NCBI RefSeq assembly: GCF_045038035.1
Contig: NZ_CP173427.1
Coordinates: forward strand, 1,984,001-2,048,000
DNA: 64,000 nt
Reading direction: 5' to 3'
Origin: Paenibacillus_F chitinolyticus_A
Lineage (GTDB): Bacteria; Bacillota; Bacilli; Paenibacillales; NBRC-103111
In this document: positions 15,525 to 24,377 of the stretch, in pieces
How the letters are laid out: each line of letters begins with the position of its first letter
Numbering within the stretch: the first letter of the stretch is position 1
The notes under the pieces: generated by a model
Database searches by the model: none
What the model saw: only the letters and a program-made list of their open reading frames with translations
Told to the model about the DNA's origin: nothing
Program-made: the position numbers and the translations under genes

Positions 15525-16721
15525 TTGATCAGACAAGGTGAGGAACTGGATAAAGAATGGGAAGCGATGTACGAGACGATGGTGTCCTGGAGAAGGTATC
15601 TGCATCAGCATCCGGAGCTCTCTTATAAGGAAGTCAATACGGCGGCGTTCGTAGCGGAAAAGCTTACCGATTGGGGGCTCGATGTCCGCACGGGGATGGG
15701 CGGTTACGGGCTGATCGCCGATCTTCAGGGAAACGCTCCCGGACCTACGGTCGCTCTCCGGGCCGATATGGATGCACTGCCGATACAGGACGAAAAACAG
15801 TGCGGCTACGCATCGAAGGTTCCGGGCATCATGCATGCTTGCGGACACGATGCGCACACGTCCACTCTGCTTGCCGCCGCGAAAATATGGAGCACAAAAA
15901 AAGAGCGGCTGAAGGGCAGAATCCGGTTTATTTTTCAGCATGCGGAGGAAGTTACCCCCGGCGGGGCCGCTTCCATGATAGAGGCGGGCGCCCTTGATGG
16001 GGTGGACGTAATATACGGTGTGCATTTGTGGACACCCTTACCGGTTGGGGTAGTCGGATCGAACCCCGGAGCGATGATGGCCGCAGCCGATGAGTTTCAT
16101 TTTGAAATCCGGGGCAAGGGCGGCCACGGGGGGATGCCTCATCAAGCGATTGACAGCGTTGTCATCGGTTCCCACACAGTCGTGAATTTGCAGACCATCG
16201 TCAGCCGGACAGTAAGCCCTATCGAGTCCTGCGTGGTCACGATCGGTTCCATAAACGGCGGAACCAACTTCAATGTTATTGCGGAAACCTGCAAAATGAA
16301 AGGGACGACCCGGACGTTCGATTCCGTTCTGAGGCTGCAGGTAAAAGAAAGGGTCGAGGATATTGTAGCTTCGACCTGCAAGATGTACGGAGCCGAGTCG
16401 GTCATGGACTACCGGCTGGGGTATCCGCCGCTGGTCAATCACCCCGCCGAGTTCGAACGGTTCCGGGAAGTCGCCTCCGGCATGCTTCCGGAAGACCGTG
16501 TTCTTACGATCGAGCCGGTAATGGCTGCGGAAGATTTCGCATATTACCTTCAGCAAGTGCCGGGCTGCTTTATTTTCGTGGGAGCCGGGAACGCGCAGAC
16601 GGGTGCGGACTATCCGCATCATCATCCGAAGTTCGATCTGGATGAACGGGCGATGCTGACCGCCGGCAAGCTGCTGACGCGAATGGCTCTGCATGTTTTG
16701 GACGAAACGGGGACACGCTAA
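15525..16721 (+). CDS. M20D-family amidohydrolase (N-acyl amino acid deacylase type)
   Basis: Zinc or manganese metallohydrolase of 398 residues of the peptidase M20D family, which includes N-acyl-L-amino acid amidohydrolases and hippurate hydrolases. Catalytic-domain motifs are LRADMDALPIQDE, MHACGHDAHTSTLLAAA (metal His and Asp) and QHAEEVTPGGA with the general-base Glu pair. The dimerisation domain follows with GKGGHGGMPH, and a late metal ligand region is MAAEDFAYY and HHHPKFDLDE. The substrate cannot be told. It starts with TTG after GGCGGGGTG. A CBS-domain gene follows 50 bases later on the same strand. Confidence 0.9.
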   Translation: MIRQGEELDKEWEAMYETMVSWRRYLHQHPELSYKEVNTAAFVAEKLTDWGLDVRTGMGGYGLIADLQGNAPGPTVALRADMDALPIQDEKQCGYASKVPGIMHACGHDAHTSTLLAAAKIWSTKKERLKGRIRFIFQHAEEVTPGGAASMIEAGALDGVDVIYGVHLWTPLPVGVVGSNPGAMMAAADEFHFEIRGKGGHGGMPHQAIDSVVIGSHTVVNLQTIVSRTVSPIESCVVTIGSINGGTNFNVIAETCKMKGTTRTFDSVLRLQVKERVEDIVASTCKMYGAESVMDYRLGYPPLVNHPAEFERFREVASGMLPEDRVLTIEPVMAAEDFAYYLQQVPGCFIFVGAGNAQTGADYPHHHPKFDLDERAMLTAGKLLTRMALHVLDETGTR

Positions 16722-16771
16722 TTCCAGCCCTAACATAACTTGCCGTCATGCAAGTGAAGGAGGAATTCTTC

Positions 16772-17206
16772 GTGCCCACAGTCAGAGATGTCATGTCTAC
16801 CGACTGCGTAACCGTAACGCTGCAGGATAACGTCTATGAAATCGCGGTTAAAATGAAACAGCACGATATCGGCTTCATTCCCGTCGTGGAAGGAAGCAAG
16901 CTGATCGGCGTCGTAACCGACCGGGATCTGGTCGTCCGCGGCTATGCCGAGAAACACAGCGGATCCACGGCCGTTAAGAAAGTCATTTCCGAAAACTTGA
17001 CGACGATCTCGCCGGAAACGGATGTTCAGGAAGCGGCCAAAGTGATGGCCCAGCATCAGGTGCGGCGCCTTCCGGTCGTCGAGGACGGTAATTTGGTCGG
17101 CGTTATCGCGATCGGAGACCTTGCGGTCCGGGATAAGCTGGAAGACGAAGCGGGAGAAGCGCTGAGTCGTATTTCGGAAGGACGGAGCACGTCCTCGAAC
17201 AAATGA
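16772..17206 (+). CDS. Two-CBS-domain protein
   Basis: Stand-alone Bateman module of 144 residues. The first CBS domain (about 5-60) starts VRDVMSTDCVTVTLQDNVYE and contains IGVVTDRDLVVRG; the second (about 75-130) contains LTTISPETDVQEAAKVMAQHQ and VGVIAIGDLAVRD. Such proteins bind adenine nucleotides and act as energy sensors; B. subtilis YhcV is similar in size. The GTG at 16772 is chosen because AAGGAGG lies eight bases upstream; the ATG at 16748 precedes that site. It is convergent with the nuclease gene and shares a long palindromic terminator with it. Confidence 0.88.
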   Translation: MPTVRDVMSTDCVTVTLQDNVYEIAVKMKQHDIGFIPVVEGSKLIGVVTDRDLVVRGYAEKHSGSTAVKKVISENLTTISPETDVQEAAKVMAQHQVRRLPVVEDGNLVGVIAIGDLAVRDKLEDEAGEALSRISEGRSTSSNK

Positions 17207-17213
17207 ATGCTGC

Positions 17214-17266
17214 TTGACAGCCCGAAAAGACGCACCGGCATCCGGTGCGTCTTTTCGGGCTGTCAA
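17214..17266. terminator. Perfect 25-bp inverted repeat, bidirectional terminator
   Basis: The arms 17214-17238 and 17242-17266 are exact reverse complements with a 3-base loop. The inner GC part GACGCACCGG/CCGGTGCGTC is followed by TTTT in both directions, then the arms continue through GGGCTGTCAA. It fills almost all the space between the convergent CBS and nuclease genes. Confidence 0.85.
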
Positions 17267-17268
17267 GG

Positions 17269-18039
17269 CTATCCGGCTTTGCGGTAGCCGGCCTTCTTGG
17301 CGTCGTTCTCCGTGCAGAACATGGCTTCCGCCTGTGTCTGCTCGTAGGATGAGCTCCCCGGAACGTGATAGATTTTATCTTTCTTCGAATTGATATTGCC
17401 TTTGATTTGAGGATCGGGGCAGGCCGCCGTTTGATTGGCAGCTTCCGGATTTTTGCCGGAACCGCCATTTGGGGAATCGCCGGTTTTGGCGGGAGATGAG
17501 GGGCTTTTGGCGCCCCAAAGGCCTTTGTTTTGGGACCGGGCTTCCCGCTCCGCTTTTACAAAACGATCGGAGAACATCACATTGGGCTGAATGGTCATCA
17601 CGTTGGCATACCCCTCTTGGAGGAGAAGTTCGTTATACATGACGGACTCCCCTTCAATAAAGACGTACCGGAGCAGCCGGCCGTACTTATCGGTATCTCC
17701 GGCATCGTTGAACAGATAGACGGTTGTTCCGGTCAGCCGTTTTTTCGTATAGTCGGACGCTTCCTTGCCGTAAGTTTCGACAGGGCTGTTCGGCTTGACG
17801 GTTTCAGGCGTGTTGCAGCCGATCAGCCGCACTTTATCCCCGTTTTCCAGCTCGAACGTATCGCCGTCCACTACTCGTTTGACCTTAGCTGTCGTCATTT
17901 TTTGCGTTTTCAGCTCGGGATAACGGGCGAGGACGGTTTCTTTAAACGATCCGGAATCCGTTTTTGGTTGGGCGGACACGCAGGCCGCAAGAAAAAGGGC
18001 GGTAAGAATAAACAGAAGAAGCGCTTTTTTTGTGTTCAT
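17269..18039 (-). CDS. Thermonuclease-family lipoprotein with C-terminal Cys-containing domain
   Basis: Secreted, probably membrane-anchored nuclease of 256 residues. The signal peptide ends in lipobox LAAC (Cys20). The staphylococcal-nuclease fold has the active-site set: VVDGDT (Asp58/Asp60), VRLIGCNTPE (Arg71 and Glu79) and DKYGRLLRYVF (Arg121), so it should cut DNA and RNA with Ca2+. After a Pro/Ser/Gly-rich linker the last 50 residues (IKGNINSKKDKIYHVPGSSS, FCTENDAKKAGYR) form the small domain often found after this nuclease in Firmicutes such as YncB relatives. AAGGA precedes the ATG. Its role is likely extracellular nucleic-acid scavenging. Confidence 0.88.
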   Translation of the reverse strand: MNTKKALLLFILTALFLAACVSAQPKTDSGSFKETVLARYPELKTQKMTTAKVKRVVDGDTFELENGDKVRLIGCNTPETVKPNSPVETYGKEASDYTKKRLTGTTVYLFNDAGDTDKYGRLLRYVFIEGESVMYNELLLQEGYANVMTIQPNVMFSDRFVKAEREARSQNKGLWGAKSPSSPAKTGDSPNGGSGKNPEAANQTAACPDPQIKGNINSKKDKIYHVPGSSSYEQTQAEAMFCTENDAKKAGYRKAG

Positions 18040-18211
18040 GAGATCAAATCCTTGTTGTGGTTTAGATGCCCCTTTTCGGGAAAAGGAACCTAGCCATTAT
18101 ACAATGCTCCGAAATGGAGCACAAATGATGCAGCAACGTTTATTTCTCGGAAGTTCCCTTCATACTAGGAATAGTGAAGAGGGAATTCGGTTAAAAAAAG
18201 GAGGCCTCGCC

Positions 18212-19909
18212 GTGAATCCGGCATCTGACAATGCGCTCATCGTTCAACAGGACCTTACTGTGCTGGCGGAAGCGGATCATGAGCGCTTCGAGTCGATCCG
18301 TGCGGAGTTGGTGCTTTTCGCGGATCTCGTTAAAAGTCCGAAGCATCTGCATACCTACCAAATAACCCCCCTGTCCCTGTGGAATGCGGCGGCTTCGGGC
18401 CTGCGCAGCGGCGATATTATCCGCTTTCTGAAGCAGGAGTCCAAATACGGGATTTCCCGCCGCATGGAGGATGAACTTACCTCCATTCTGGACCGGTATG
18501 GACTGCTCCGGCTCGTTTCCGACAAGGGGAAGCTGTATCTCCAATCCGCAGACACGGAGTTGCTGGCCAAATTGGGCGGTTTGAAACAGTTTCAGCGGTT
18601 TTTCGACCGGGAAGACGCAGATCCCGCGGAAGCCGTGCAAAGTTCCGCACTCGCAGTCCGGCCGGATATGAGGGGCGTCATGAAGCAGGAGCTGACGCGG
18701 CTCGGGTATCCGGTCATTGATATGGCCGGTTATCACGCGGGAGAAGAGCTTCCGGCGGAGCTAAAGGGAGTGGAGCTGAGAGATTACCAGCGCCAAGCGG
18801 TAGAGTGCTTTCATCCGGCCGGCGGTTCGGACGGAGGCAGCGGAGTGCTCGTTCTGCCCTGCGGAGCGGGAAAAACGGTCATCGGCATCGCCGCGCTGAC
18901 AAAGCTAAGCTGTGCGGCACTGATATTGACTACGAATGTGACATCCGTCCGCCAATGGATCAAAGAGATTCTGGGCAAGACCAGTCTGGACGAATCACGC
19001 GTCGGCGAATACAGCGGGGACGTCAAGCTGGTTAGACCCGTCACCATCGCCACGTATCAAATTCTTACACACCGGCGTGAAAAAGGCGGCGAACAAGCTC
19101 ATATGGAGCTGTTCAACAGCCGGGACTGGGGGCTCATTATCTATGACGAGGTGCATCTTTTACCCGCTCCCGTTTTCCGGGCGACCGCGGATATCCAGGC
19201 GACCCGTCGGCTCGGACTGACGGCAACCCTGGTGCGCGAGGACGGACGCGAGGAGGATGTTTTTTCGCTGATCGGCCCCAAACTGTTCGATATGCCCTGG
19301 AAGCGGCTGGAGCAGGAAGGATGGATCGCACGGGTAACCTGTACGGAGGTTGGCGTGGAGATGGAGACCGGTGAGCTGCAAAACTATTACGAGGCGGACA
19401 AAAGAAGCCGGTTCCGCATAGCCGGGGAAAACTCCCGTAAATTTCTGGCGTTAACGCGTCTGCTGGCCCGCCATGACGGAGAAGCGATTCTCATTATCGG
19501 CCAATATCTGGACCAGTTGAAAGAAGTCGCCCGGAAATTAACGATTCCGCTTATTACCGGCGAAATGCCGCAGGTGGACCGGCAGCGGCTCTATGACGCT
19601 TTTAACACCGGCCATGTCCGGATTCTCGCTGTTTCGAAAGTCGCCAATTTCGCCGTCGATCTTCCGGATGCTTCTGTCGCTATCCAGCTTTCGGGAAGCT
19701 ACGGTTCCAGGCAGGAAGAGGCTCAGCGCCTCGGGCGCATACTCCGGCCCAAAAAGGGGAGAAACGAGGCTTTCTTTTACACATTGGTCAGCAGAGGGAC
19801 GAGCGAGCAGGAGTATGCGCTTAAGCGGCGGATTTTTCTGCTCGAGCAGGGGTACGAGTACAGGATAGAGGAGGGCGGGAGCGATGAACTATGCGCAAAT
19901 ACTCGATAA
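18212..19909 (+). CDS. Bacterial XPB/Ssl2-family DNA helicase
   Basis: Superfamily 2 DNA helicase of 565 residues, the bacterial counterpart of eukaryotic XPB. The N terminus (LIVQQDLTVLAEADHERF, KHLHTYQITPLSLWNA) matches the bacterial XPB damage-recognition region. Helicase motifs are Walker A PCGAGKT (216-222), DEVH (312-315), GLTATLVREDGR containing the XPB-type RED motif (342-344), and motif VI QEEAQRLGRILRP. The frame opens at 18032, but the GTG at 18212 with AAAAAGGAGG seven bases upstream gives the start seen in homologues. It overlaps the next gene by 26 bases. A repair or transcription role is inferred from the family. Confidence 0.92.
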   Translation: MNPASDNALIVQQDLTVLAEADHERFESIRAELVLFADLVKSPKHLHTYQITPLSLWNAAASGLRSGDIIRFLKQESKYGISRRMEDELTSILDRYGLLRLVSDKGKLYLQSADTELLAKLGGLKQFQRFFDREDADPAEAVQSSALAVRPDMRGVMKQELTRLGYPVIDMAGYHAGEELPAELKGVELRDYQRQAVECFHPAGGSDGGSGVLVLPCGAGKTVIGIAALTKLSCAALILTTNVTSVRQWIKEILGKTSLDESRVGEYSGDVKLVRPVTIATYQILTHRREKGGEQAHMELFNSRDWGLIIYDEVHLLPAPVFRATADIQATRRLGLTATLVREDGREEDVFSLIGPKLFDMPWKRLEQEGWIARVTCTEVGVEMETGELQNYYEADKRSRFRIAGENSRKFLALTRLLARHDGEAILIIGQYLDQLKEVARKLTIPLITGEMPQVDRQRLYDAFNTGHVRILAVSKVANFAVDLPDASVAIQLSGSYGSRQEEAQRLGRILRPKKGRNEAFFYTLVSRGTSEQEYALKRRIFLLEQGYEYRIEEGGSDELCANTR

Positions 19910-21896
19910 AATGCCGCCGGCCGTTTCCAGGCAGCTGCTCGGACAAGAGTGGATAAAAAGCGCGGCGGCGCATGGTATGGAGGCCCGGGAAGCTTTCGGA
20001 AATGAGGAGGTGCTCGGAAAGCTCCGGGCAACTCTGCAGTCCGATGAGGAGAAGCTGCTTCGGCTGATCGTCGTCCGTTTCGGCAGCCGGCCTTTTACAC
20101 CTGCCGAACTGGAGAGGGAAACGGCGGACTGGGCGGCGGCTTTGGTTAAAACGGCTCTCACGGGTCTGCGCAGCCGGGGGCTGATCGCGGCGTTCCGCAA
20201 ATCGTGGGGCGACCGGCTGTTCCTGCTCCCGCAGGACGGTCTGCGGGGGTGGCAGGCCGTGTTTTTTGGGCCCGGCTGTAATGGAGTCGGGCGCGGCGGC
20301 GGAGCGGGCAGCCCGTGGAATATCGGCAGCGGCGATAATACCAAGCTGCGGCAGCTTTACGAACAGGGAGACAAGCCGCGTCAGGGACTGCCGCTCGACT
20401 TGTTTCTCCTGCTCAACTATGCGGATCAGCACGAGCTGCCGCTTACCCAGCGCGGGGCTTTGCACAAGCGCCACGTACAGAGAATGACGGCGCTTCTCGG
20501 TTTTGACGAAACCGACCTGGCCGGCTGCGGACTCCAGTTCGCTCATGCCGATACCTATCCGGTATCGCTGGCGGTAGCCTTGGATTTTTTGCAGCGGCTG
20601 GGGCTTCTGTACCGGAGCCGGGACCGGCTTGTTCTGCACAAGCCCCGGCTTCGTGACTGGCTCGCCGCGGACGAGGCGCGTCAAACGGACATGCTGTACC
20701 GGCTTTGGACGGAACACCGTTTTCCCGAAGAAGCGGATCTGCAGCATGCGGTATGTCTGCTCGACAAGCTCGCCGTCGGCACCAAAATACGGCTGAGCCG
20801 CTTGGCGGCCGAGCTGAACAGGCGGGAAACGCTGACCGGAGGAGAGGAGGAGGGAGCGCGTTTTTCTCTCCGGCTGGTTCAGAAATGGCTTCAGCCTCTG
20901 CGGGCGTTCGGATGGCTCGAATGGGAGCCGGAAGACAGCGGCGACGTATCGGTCGGCTGGCTTTATCCCGTACGGTGCGAACAGAGAGCGAATGAGGAGC
21001 GGAAAACAGCGAAACCGTCCGCCTTTTTGTATGTACAGCCGGATTTCGAGGTGATGATCTCGCCGGAATGCCCGTTTAAGGTACGCTGGGAAATCGCCCG
21101 TGTCGCCGAGCTCGTGAAAAGCGACCGTATGGCCGTGTACCGCTTGACCAAAGAAAGCGTCCAAAGAGGGGCGGATCACGGAACTCCTCCGGAACAGGTC
21201 TTGGAACTTCTCGAAAGTCATGCCCGCCACGGTGTGCCGGAAACCGTAAGGCTTACGATTACCGCATGGGGCGAGCAGTACGGCCGTGTCGTGCTCGGCG
21301 GCGTGACTCTTCTGCGCTGCGCGGACGCACAGCTTGCGGAACAAATCTCGCGCCATCCCAAGATCGGGAGGCTGCTGCTTGAGAAAATCGGGGACGCTGA
21401 TTTTATCGTTCCGGCAGGCAAAATGACCGACATGATGAAGCTGCTGGACGCAGCGGGCTTTTCTCCCCGGCAGGCGTCTGATTATCAGGCTGAAGAGGAA
21501 GCGCCGGGTCCGGATGGAGAAGCCGAAACGGAGACGCTGAAAGGGATTGTGTACGATCAGGACCCCGTCCAGTACCTGGAACTGGATACGCGCCTGCCTT
21601 CCGCGGAGGAAATGTATCCCGGAATGCGGGATATTCCGGCGGTCTGGTATCGGGACAGCAGGGGATACCATGCGTCGACCACTCTTAAAATCGTTCGGCA
21701 GGCGATTTCCTGGGGAGCCCCTGTTTTAGCCGAGGTTGAAGGCAGTGCAGCGGCGGTATGGATCCCGCGCAGGGCCGTAGAACGGGGAGATGAGCTAATC
21801 CTCGAACTGTCGGACGGCGCAGGGAGAAACAGAACGGTTCAAGCCGGCCGGATCGGCCGCATCCGTATCCTTTTGCCCGGATTATCCGGTACTTAA
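19884..21896 (+). CDS. XPB-partner protein (helicase-associated, XPB/Ssl2 N-terminal-like)
   Basis: Protein of 670 residues without its own Walker A motif. It resembles the conserved protein found next to XPB in other bacteria (for example beside mycobacterial XPB) and assigned to the XPB/Ssl2 helicase-like family PF13625. Recognisable stretches are the winged-helix-like N terminus, LPLTQRGALHKRHVQRM, AFLYVQPDFEVMISPE and RMAVYRLTKESVQRGADHG, and a C-terminal CHAT-free beta-rich part with IVRQAISWGAPVLAEVEG. The ATG lies inside the end of the XPB gene and has GGAGGGCGGGAG before it, so the two are translationally linked and probably work together. The function is unknown. Confidence 0.8.
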   Translation: MNYAQILDKMPPAVSRQLLGQEWIKSAAAHGMEAREAFGNEEVLGKLRATLQSDEEKLLRLIVVRFGSRPFTPAELERETADWAAALVKTALTGLRSRGLIAAFRKSWGDRLFLLPQDGLRGWQAVFFGPGCNGVGRGGGAGSPWNIGSGDNTKLRQLYEQGDKPRQGLPLDLFLLLNYADQHELPLTQRGALHKRHVQRMTALLGFDETDLAGCGLQFAHADTYPVSLAVALDFLQRLGLLYRSRDRLVLHKPRLRDWLAADEARQTDMLYRLWTEHRFPEEADLQHAVCLLDKLAVGTKIRLSRLAAELNRRETLTGGEEEGARFSLRLVQKWLQPLRAFGWLEWEPEDSGDVSVGWLYPVRCEQRANEERKTAKPSAFLYVQPDFEVMISPECPFKVRWEIARVAELVKSDRMAVYRLTKESVQRGADHGTPPEQVLELLESHARHGVPETVRLTITAWGEQYGRVVLGGVTLLRCADAQLAEQISRHPKIGRLLLEKIGDADFIVPAGKMTDMMKLLDAAGFSPRQASDYQAEEEAPGPDGEAETETLKGIVYDQDPVQYLELDTRLPSAEEMYPGMRDIPAVWYRDSRGYHASTTLKIVRQAISWGAPVLAEVEGSAAAVWIPRRAVERGDELILELSDGAGRNRTVQAGRIGRIRILLPGLSGT

Positions 21897-22114
21897 ATTT
21901 GTTAAACTTGATTTATGGAAAATTATGTAATATAATTTGTTTCGTGCGAATCATTTCTTTGTTTTTAAACACCGGGACGCCTGCAAACGGTCTTTTTTTT
22001 CTGAGGAATCTCCAACAAAAGTCACCCCGGATGCTTTTAAAAATGGAGAAAGTCCTAGGGAACTGTGATATGATAGGGGGAGTACGCAGGAAACACAAAA
22101 GGAAGTGATCGATT

Positions 22115-22567
22115 GTGAGTGTGGCGGAAGCCAAGACAATGGATATGTCGTCCATTCTTATGGGCGCGTATCAGGTGGGCGATCTCATTAACAACTCTGC
22201 CGAAGTGGCGGATTATCTATATTGGAAGCAGGCGGTGGAACAGGATTTCGAGGCGCAGAGGCTCGTGAGAGAGTTCAACAAAGCCAAAGATTTGTTCGAG
22301 GAATGCGAGCGTTTCGGCCATTTCCATCCCGATTACCATGCCGCACTGGAGAAAGTCCAGGCCGTACAGTCCCGGCTTGAGCAGGTGCAGAGCATAAGCA
22401 AGTACAAGGAAGCGGAGGAACGGCTTGACCTGTTGCTGTATACCATATCGAAGACTATCGCGACTGCCGTATCCGACACGATCAAAGTTCCCGGCGGACT
22501 CGACAACGGATCGGGCGGAGGCTGCTCCAGCTGCGGATCGGGCGGAAGCTGCTCCAGCTGCGGTTAA
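22115..22567 (+). CDS. ricF: RicF (YlbF), RNase Y specificity / RicAFT complex subunit
   Basis: Helical protein of 150 residues of the YlbF/YmcA family. With RicA and RicT it steers RNase Y-dependent mRNA maturation and affects competence, biofilm and sporulation in B. subtilis. The body (DLINNSAEVADYLYWKQAVE, LVREFNKAKDLFEECERFG) is typical. The C-terminal tail GGGCSSCGSGGSCSSCG holds four cysteines, in line with the Fe-S clusters reported for the Ric complex. It starts with GTG after AAAGGAAGTG. In Bacillus ylbG follows directly; here a reverse-oriented asparaginase gene lies between them. Confidence 0.9.
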   Translation: MSVAEAKTMDMSSILMGAYQVGDLINNSAEVADYLYWKQAVEQDFEAQRLVREFNKAKDLFEECERFGHFHPDYHAALEKVQAVQSRLEQVQSISKYKEAEERLDLLLYTISKTIATAVSDTIKVPGGLDNGSGGGCSSCGSGGSCSSCG

Positions 22568-22682
22568 CCTCCGCAGGGAACCGGACAAGCGGAACCGGGG
22601 GCTTAGCCCCCTCAAGGTTTCCGTGCCAACAGCTTTGACAATTCGAACGTCTCTTGACGGGGACGATAATAGCCGATTTTCT

Positions 22683-22723
22683 AAAAAAAGCCGTGCCTGC
22701 GGGTTATTCCCGCGGACACGGCT
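22683..22723 (-). terminator. Terminator of the asparaginase gene
   Basis: On the reverse strand AGCCGTG and CACGGCT form the base and GCGGG/CCCGC the upper part of the stem, then seven T. It begins six bases after the asparaginase stop. Confidence 0.85.
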
Positions 22724-22728
22724 GCTGT

Positions 22729-23739
22729 TTAAGTAAGTTTGAAGTCGGCTTGAATGGAGCCTACGACGGTGCCCTGCCAATTCGTGACCTTCGGCTCGCG
22801 GAATTCCGCCAGGGCCTCCATCTCGCGCGCATGAAGCAGACCAAGCTGAACAAGGGCTTCGAACATGGCGCAGTAAAGCGCTCTCTGGGCGCCGTCCTCG
22901 ATCTTGAGGACAAGGCCCAGTCCTTCATCGGGCACGGTAACGGCGAAGAGGCCTTCGGCGCCCATCTTCCCGATGATTCTGCCGCCGGTCGCCTCGGCCA
23001 GCCGCGTGTCGAAGCGGTCGCTTCCCGCGAGGTAGGAAGGCTCCCGCCGGATGGCCGCAATGATCCGGCGGCACGCGTCGGCGCGTTCGGCGGAGAGGCC
23101 GTCGGGCTTGCCGAGCCGCGCGTAAGCGAGCGCGAGGCGGTCGATGGCCAGCCCGAACACGGGCACGCCGCAGCCGTCTACGCCCAGAGGAATCTCCTCG
23201 GGGGCAAGGCCCGCCATTTCGGCGACGGCCCGGAGCATCTGGCGCTGCACGGGATGCTCGGGCGACATGTAATGCTCGGCGCTGACGCCGAGCTTAGCCG
23301 CCAGAGAGAGCATGCCGGAGTGCTTGCCGGAGCAGTTGTTGTGCAGGGGCGTAGGGGCTTCCCCCTCCTGGCGCATCTGCCGCGAAGTCGGCTTGTGGAA
23401 CGGATAGTGCGACCCGCACTGCAGATCGTCCGCTTCCGCGCCCGCTTTGGCCAGAATGGAACGCGCCGCGCGGACATGCTGGTCTTCCCCGTTATGGGAA
23501 GCGCAGATCAGGGCGATTTCGGCGTCGGTGAAGCCGAAATCGGAAGCCGCGCCCGATTCCAGAACGGGCAGCGCCTGAATCAGCTTTGCGGTGGAACGCG
23601 CGAATGTAACCGCATGCGGATCGCCCAGGCTGTGAAGCAGGCGGCCCGTATGATCGACGACAGCGATATGGCCGCGGTGAATACTTTCAGTGATGGGCCC
23701 GCGAATGACGCGGGCAATGACAGCCGAAGAAGCCGACAT
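22729..23739 (-). CDS. Asparaginase of the Rhizobium AnsA type (Asparaginase_II, PF06089)
   Basis: L-asparaginase-like amidohydrolase of 336 residues that would turn asparagine into aspartate and ammonia. It belongs to the serine-active class unrelated to E. coli AnsA/AnsB. The nucleophile segment is FARSTAKLIQALP (Ser and Lys in SxxK arrangement), followed by ASHNGED, NNCSGKHSGM and VDGCGVP. The Cys and Lys of NNCSGK and the Cys of VDGCG correspond to the metal-site residues described for Rhizobium etli ReAV. The ATG has GGAG about ten bases upstream. It stands alone in reverse orientation between ricF and ylbG. Confidence 0.88.
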   Translation of the reverse strand: MSASSAVIARVIRGPITESIHRGHIAVVDHTGRLLHSLGDPHAVTFARSTAKLIQALPVLESGAASDFGFTDAEIALICASHNGEDQHVRAARSILAKAGAEADDLQCGSHYPFHKPTSRQMRQEGEAPTPLHNNCSGKHSGMLSLAAKLGVSAEHYMSPEHPVQRQMLRAVAEMAGLAPEEIPLGVDGCGVPVFGLAIDRLALAYARLGKPDGLSAERADACRRIIAAIRREPSYLAGSDRFDTRLAEATGGRIIGKMGAEGLFAVTVPDEGLGLVLKIEDGAQRALYCAMFEALVQLGLLHAREMEALAEFREPKVTNWQGTVVGSIQADFKLT

Positions 23740-23813
23740 TTAGGATCATCTCCAACCCGTAAAATAGAATTCAGTTTATCAAAAGCGAATACTGCTAAAA
23801 GGAGTCAAACGAC

Positions 23814-24077
23814 ATGATAACGGAGCGAACCGGACTAATCATATGGGTGACTGATTTGAAAGCCGCCAAAAATTTGGAGCGCTTCGGATCGGTGCACTAC
23901 ATGTCCAAGAAAATGCACTATGTGGTGCTGTATATTCATGCCAGCCGGTATGACGAAACCGTACGCCAACTTCAGAAGCTGGCTTACGTACGCAAGGTGG
24001 AGCGTTCTTACCGCGGTGAAATTAAAACCGAGTACGAAAGCCACGGACCGGACAAATCAAAATTTTACACACTGTAG
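23814..24077 (+). CDS. ylbG: YlbG family protein (UPF0298, DUF2129)
   Basis: Small protein of 87 residues. GLIIWVTDLKAAKNLERFG, VHYMSKKMHYVVLYI and VRKVERSYRGEIKTEYES match the YlbG family, conserved in Firmicutes but of unknown function. AAAAGGAG lies nine bases before the ATG. In B. subtilis it follows ylbF; here it is separated from it by the asparaginase gene, so the two are no longer on one transcript. Confidence 0.9.
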   Translation: MITERTGLIIWVTDLKAAKNLERFGSVHYMSKKMHYVVLYIHASRYDETVRQLQKLAYVRKVERSYRGEIKTEYESHGPDKSKFYTL

Positions 24078-24295
24078 AGCAAAAGCGCAAATCTGTTTTT
24101 CCAAATAAGCCTGGTTATTTGACCGGAGGTCAGCCCTTGCCGGCGCTGCGGCCGTGAACGCGTTCTGAAATCTTATTTCATTGTCTTTACAGTTTATGAG
24201 AAGATTGATTTTTTTGTTAATTTTGAATTTTCTACAGTTGTGTGACATTTTTTCTTGTGCCGCGCCATATTTATAAATTAAGTGAGCGTTTTTAT

Positions 24296-24324
24296 TTGGA
24301 AATATTTTAATATTGAGTTACAAT
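24296..24324 (+). promoter_or_regulatory. Likely sigma-A promoter in the AT-rich gap before the 24.4-kb gene
   Basis: TTGGAA (24296-24301), 17-base spacer, TACAAT (24319-24324), 53 bases before the ATG. The gap 24078-24377 is clearly more AT-rich than its surroundings; apart from this promoter I see no gene or strong structure in it. Confidence 0.6.
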
Positions 24325-24377
24325 GGTGAAAACCAGTAGGTATAAAGGCCTAAACGCTTGGAGAGGAGTTGTGATTC

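Noticed and set aside
19821..21671. A 616-codon reverse frame opposite the XPB partner gene
   Set aside because: Shadow frame; the forward protein has clear family resemblance and an RBS, this one has neither.
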